Shown: one piece after another, positions 32,397 to 34,055 of the stretch | How positions within the stretch are numbered: position 1 is the first letter of the stretch | How the letters are laid out: each line of letters starts with the position of its first letter | From: Nitrospira sp. | Lineage (GTDB): Bacteria; Nitrospirota; Nitrospiria; Nitrospirales; Nitrospiraceae | Length of the DNA: 34,055 nucleotides | Direction: 5' to 3' | Assembly: GCA_015903995.1 (NCBI GenBank) | Contig: JABMDK010000011.1 | Coordinates: forward strand, 92,805 to 126,859 | Program-made: the position numbers and the translations under genes | Notes under the pieces: model-generated | What the model saw: only the letters and a program-made list of their open reading frames with translations | What the model was told of the DNA's origin: nothing | Database searches by the model: none

Positions 32397-32740
32397 GTCT
32401 GGAAAGTCCGGAGACGGTTTTCCCTACTCCCGCTACGAATCCTCCCAAGACACTCCACCGTAGCCTCAGTCTCTGGAACAGTTTGACCATTGGCTTCGCA
32501 ACGGTCTCACCGGTGGCAGGGCTCTATGCCATTATTGGTGTGCAGACGGTTGTGACGGGCGGCGGTTGGTTTACGGCACTGGCGCTCTGTTTGGTGATGC
32601 AGTTGTTAGTCGCCACCGTGTACGCGGAGTTGTCCTCGCAGATTCCGATCGCGGGGGGCGCGTATAAATGGGCCAGGCAGCTCGGAGGTGCCACCACCGG
32701 CACGTACGCCGGGGCCATCTATGTCAGCTCCAACTTTGAC
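32390..32740 (+). pseudogene. APC-family amino acid/guanidine permease, truncated after about 115 residues
   Basis: From GTG 32390 the frame begins with a typical APC-transporter N-terminus: SLSLWNSLTIGFATVSPVAG, the unwound helix 1 region, then helices 2 and 3 (WFTALALCLVMQLLVATVYA) and the SQIPIAGGAYKWARQLGG motif. Similarity ends after GAIYVSSNFDDA, near 32735. The frame then runs into unrelated sequence to TAA 32899. APC permeases have about 12 helices and 450-520 residues, so about three quarters are missing. Position behind a guanidine riboswitch and before a guanidinase-like gene suggests it was the guanidine importer. The truncation is visible in the sequence; the loss of function is inferred. 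Confidence 0.82.
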
Positions 32741-33040
32741 GACGCTGTATGTCCTTGTTGGCAGGAACGAGCCATCAGTCCAGCCCGGAATGACCGAACC
32801 ACGTTAAGAATTCACGTTAAGAATTACGGAAGGCAGTGCGCAAAAGTCTCGTGTCGCAAGTCGCGTTTCACCCACCTACGCAGGAAGCCACAGCTGTAAC
32901 GCTGTGGAGGAATGCGCAGTGGGTGTCCTCCGAAGCCTTGGCCAAGGAAGACATGCTTCGGCGGGTTCCGCCGAAGACACAAAAGGGACCACGGCTGTCA
33001 AGCCGTGGGGCTCCACAGAGAGTCAGAATCCATTTATCCG
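32741..33040. mobile_element. hairpin-rich insertion remnant between the broken permease and the guanidinase gene
   Basis: About 300 bp with no coding similarity, inserted exactly where the permease breaks off. It has a 13-bp perfect tandem repeat (CACGTTAAGAATT, 32800-32825). Three strong hairpins follow: 32869-32925 (CACCCAC/GTGGGTG outer stem, an inner CCACAGC/GCTGTGG and purine loops), 32956-32976 (CTTCGGCGG/CCGCCGAAG, perfect nine pairs) and 32989-33008 (CCACGGCT/AGCCGTGG, perfect). Serial hairpins with a GCCGTGGGGCTCC-like end recall the right end and guide-RNA region of IS200/IS605-type elements. I could not confirm this, and no transposase or TnpB is present. Confidence 0.35.
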
Positions 33041-33056
33041 GTAGAAAGGAGCACTC

Positions 33057-34055
33057 ATGGCAAAGAAGAGAACATACCAAGGCAAGGTTCCCCTGCATGA
33101 CAAATACGGGCCGGAGGCGAAGTTCGCCGTGGAAGCGGAGGCGCTGCTGCCGACCACGAAATATGAAGAAGAAGTGGCTCGAGGTCTTGAATTGGGCCTG
33201 CCTGGGGCGGATTCTATTAAAGATCGCCGCATTCCCACCTTTAGTCGCGGAGAGCTTCCGCACTTCGCAGGCATTAATACCTTCACCAAAGCGCCCTATG
33301 TCGAAGATGTCCGTAGGTGCGGGGAATACGATGTCGCCATTCTTGGGGCGCCGTTCGACGGGGGGACCACCTATCGGGCAGGAACTCGATTCGGTCCCCA
33401 AGGCATCCGCAAGATCTCCGCGTTGTACGGTACCTATAGCTTCGAACTCGGCGTTGATCTCAGAGAGTCGATCTCCATGTGCGATCTCGGTGACGTGTTC
33501 ACCATCCCCGGCAACATCGAGAAGACCTTCGACCAGGTCAGCAAAGGAGTCGGCCATGTCTATGCGAGCGGGGCTTTCCCGGTGGTATTGGGTGGAGACC
33601 ATTCTCTGGGATTTGCGACCGTGCGGGGTGTCGCTCAGAATATGAACGGCAAGAAGCTCGGCATCCTTCATTTCGACCGGCATGTCGACACGCAGGAGAC
33701 CGATCTCGATGAACGCATGCATACCACGCCCTGGTTTCATGCGACGAACATTCCCAACGTGCCGGCCAAGAATTTGGTGCAGATCGGCATCGGCGGTTGG
33801 CAAGCGCCCAGACCCGGCGTGAAGTCCGGCCGTGAGCGTCAAACCACGATCATGACCGTGACCGATTGTGTGGAAATGGGCATCGAGAATGCGGCGAAGC
33901 AGGCGCTCGAAGTGGCGTTTGATGGGGTGGATGCGGTGTGGCTGAGCTTTGATGTCGATTGCTTGGATGCGGCCTTTGTGCCGGGCACCGGCTGGCCGGA
34001 GCCGGGTGGGTTCTTGCCGCGTGAAGTGCTCAAGTTCCTCCAGATTATCGCGGAC
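33057..34055 (+). CDS. gdmH: guanidinase-like ureohydrolase (arginase/agmatinase superfamily), 3' truncated by the window
   Basis: ATG 33057 has AAAGGAG five to six bases upstream. The first 333 residues are present and the frame is open at the window end. The metal-binding motifs of the ureohydrolase fold are all there: GGDHSLG (H182), HFDRHVD (D207, H209, D211) and SFDVDCLDAAFVPGTGWPEP (D299, D301). The usual DAHxD reads DRHVD, with Arg in place of Ala. A long N-terminal extension of about 80 residues and the PGTGWPEPGG loop fit the group of guanidine hydrolases (GdmH of cyanobacteria and of comammox Nitrospira). The reaction would be guanidine to urea and ammonia, with nickel or manganese. 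The guanidine riboswitch upstream strongly supports this over agmatinase. Confidence 0.82.
   Translation, partial: MAKKRTYQGKVPLHDKYGPEAKFAVEAEALLPTTKYEEEVARGLELGLPGADSIKDRRIPTFSRGELPHFAGINTFTKAPYVEDVRRCGEYDVAILGAPFDGGTTYRAGTRFGPQGIRKISALYGTYSFELGVDLRESISMCDLGDVFTIPGNIEKTFDQVSKGVGHVYASGAFPVVLGGDHSLGFATVRGVAQNMNGKKLGILHFDRHVDTQETDLDERMHTTPWFHATNIPNVPAKNLVQIGIGGWQAPRPGVKSGRERQTTIMTVTDCVEMGIENAAKQALEVAFDGVDAVWLSFDVDCLDAAFVPGTGWPEPGGFLPREVLKFLQIIAD

Noticed and set aside
32860..33010. A second riboswitch (guanidine-II or guanidine-III, or cobalamin) before gdmH
   Set aside because: Hairpin loops read TGTAAC, GTT and GTCA, not the ACGR loops of guanidine-II; no cobalamin box or guanidine-III pseudoknot pattern is present.
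32836..33645. A long plus-strand ORF overlapping the guanidinase gene
   Set aside because: It is a shadow in another frame; the ureohydrolase frame from 33057 carries all family motifs and a good ribosome-binding site.

Overview
The window looks like a chromosomal segment of a Nitrospira-type bacterium (phylum Nitrospirota). This is an inference from gene content: two sets of type IV pilus minor pilins, PhoH-YbeY-FtsY, an ArnT-like glycosyltransferase cluster, and a guanidine-hydrolase-type ureohydrolase with a guanidine-I riboswitch. I could not run a taxonomic search. No rRNA, tRNA or CRISPR array was recognised.

Layout. Positions 1-1304: 3' end of cysS and rlmB, overlapping. 1291-1569 (-): a stand-alone LuxR-type HTH protein, convergent with rlmB and divergent from pilD. 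1742-7877: prepilin peptidase, minor pilin set 1 (FimT, PilV, PilW and PilX-like) and a PilB/GspE-type ATPase, with a sigma-54-like promoter before the pilins. 7910-8230 (-): a PilZ protein with intact c-di-GMP motifs. 8299-8483: a MITE-like element with 19-bp terminal inverted repeats. 8695-16357: minor pilin set 2 (FimT, PilV, PilW, PilX), a PilY2-like small protein and PilY1. The set 2 PilV carries a perfect 99-bp in-frame tandem duplication. 16329-19997: a lipoprotein, then phoH, ybeY and ftsY. 20086-25368: a two-receiver response regulator, an M1-like metallopeptidase, a TolB-like propeller protein and a PAP2 phosphatase, all (+). 25478-29085 (-): ArnT-like transferase, LABN membrane protein, family 2 glycosyltransferase and a secreted protein of unknown function. 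29228-31158: a MidA/NDUFAF7-like methyltransferase and a small two-helix membrane protein.

The last 2.7 kb is a disturbed accessory locus. It holds a membrane protein split by an apparent frameshift in an A6 run. Next come a well-formed sigma-70 promoter, a guanidine-I (ykkC) riboswitch, a 25-codon leader ORF and an APC-type permease that breaks off after about 115 codons. A hairpin-rich stretch of about 300 bp, probably an insertion-element remnant, follows. The last gene is a guanidinase-like ureohydrolase that runs off the window. The simplest reading is a guanidine uptake and hydrolysis operon whose transporter was destroyed while the sensor and the enzyme stayed in place. This is the most interesting part of the window.

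The pilus genes would work together as follows: PilD processes both minor pilin sets, the PilB-like ATPase powers assembly, PilY1 with the set 2 pilins primes or caps the fibre, and the PilZ protein offers c-di-GMP control.
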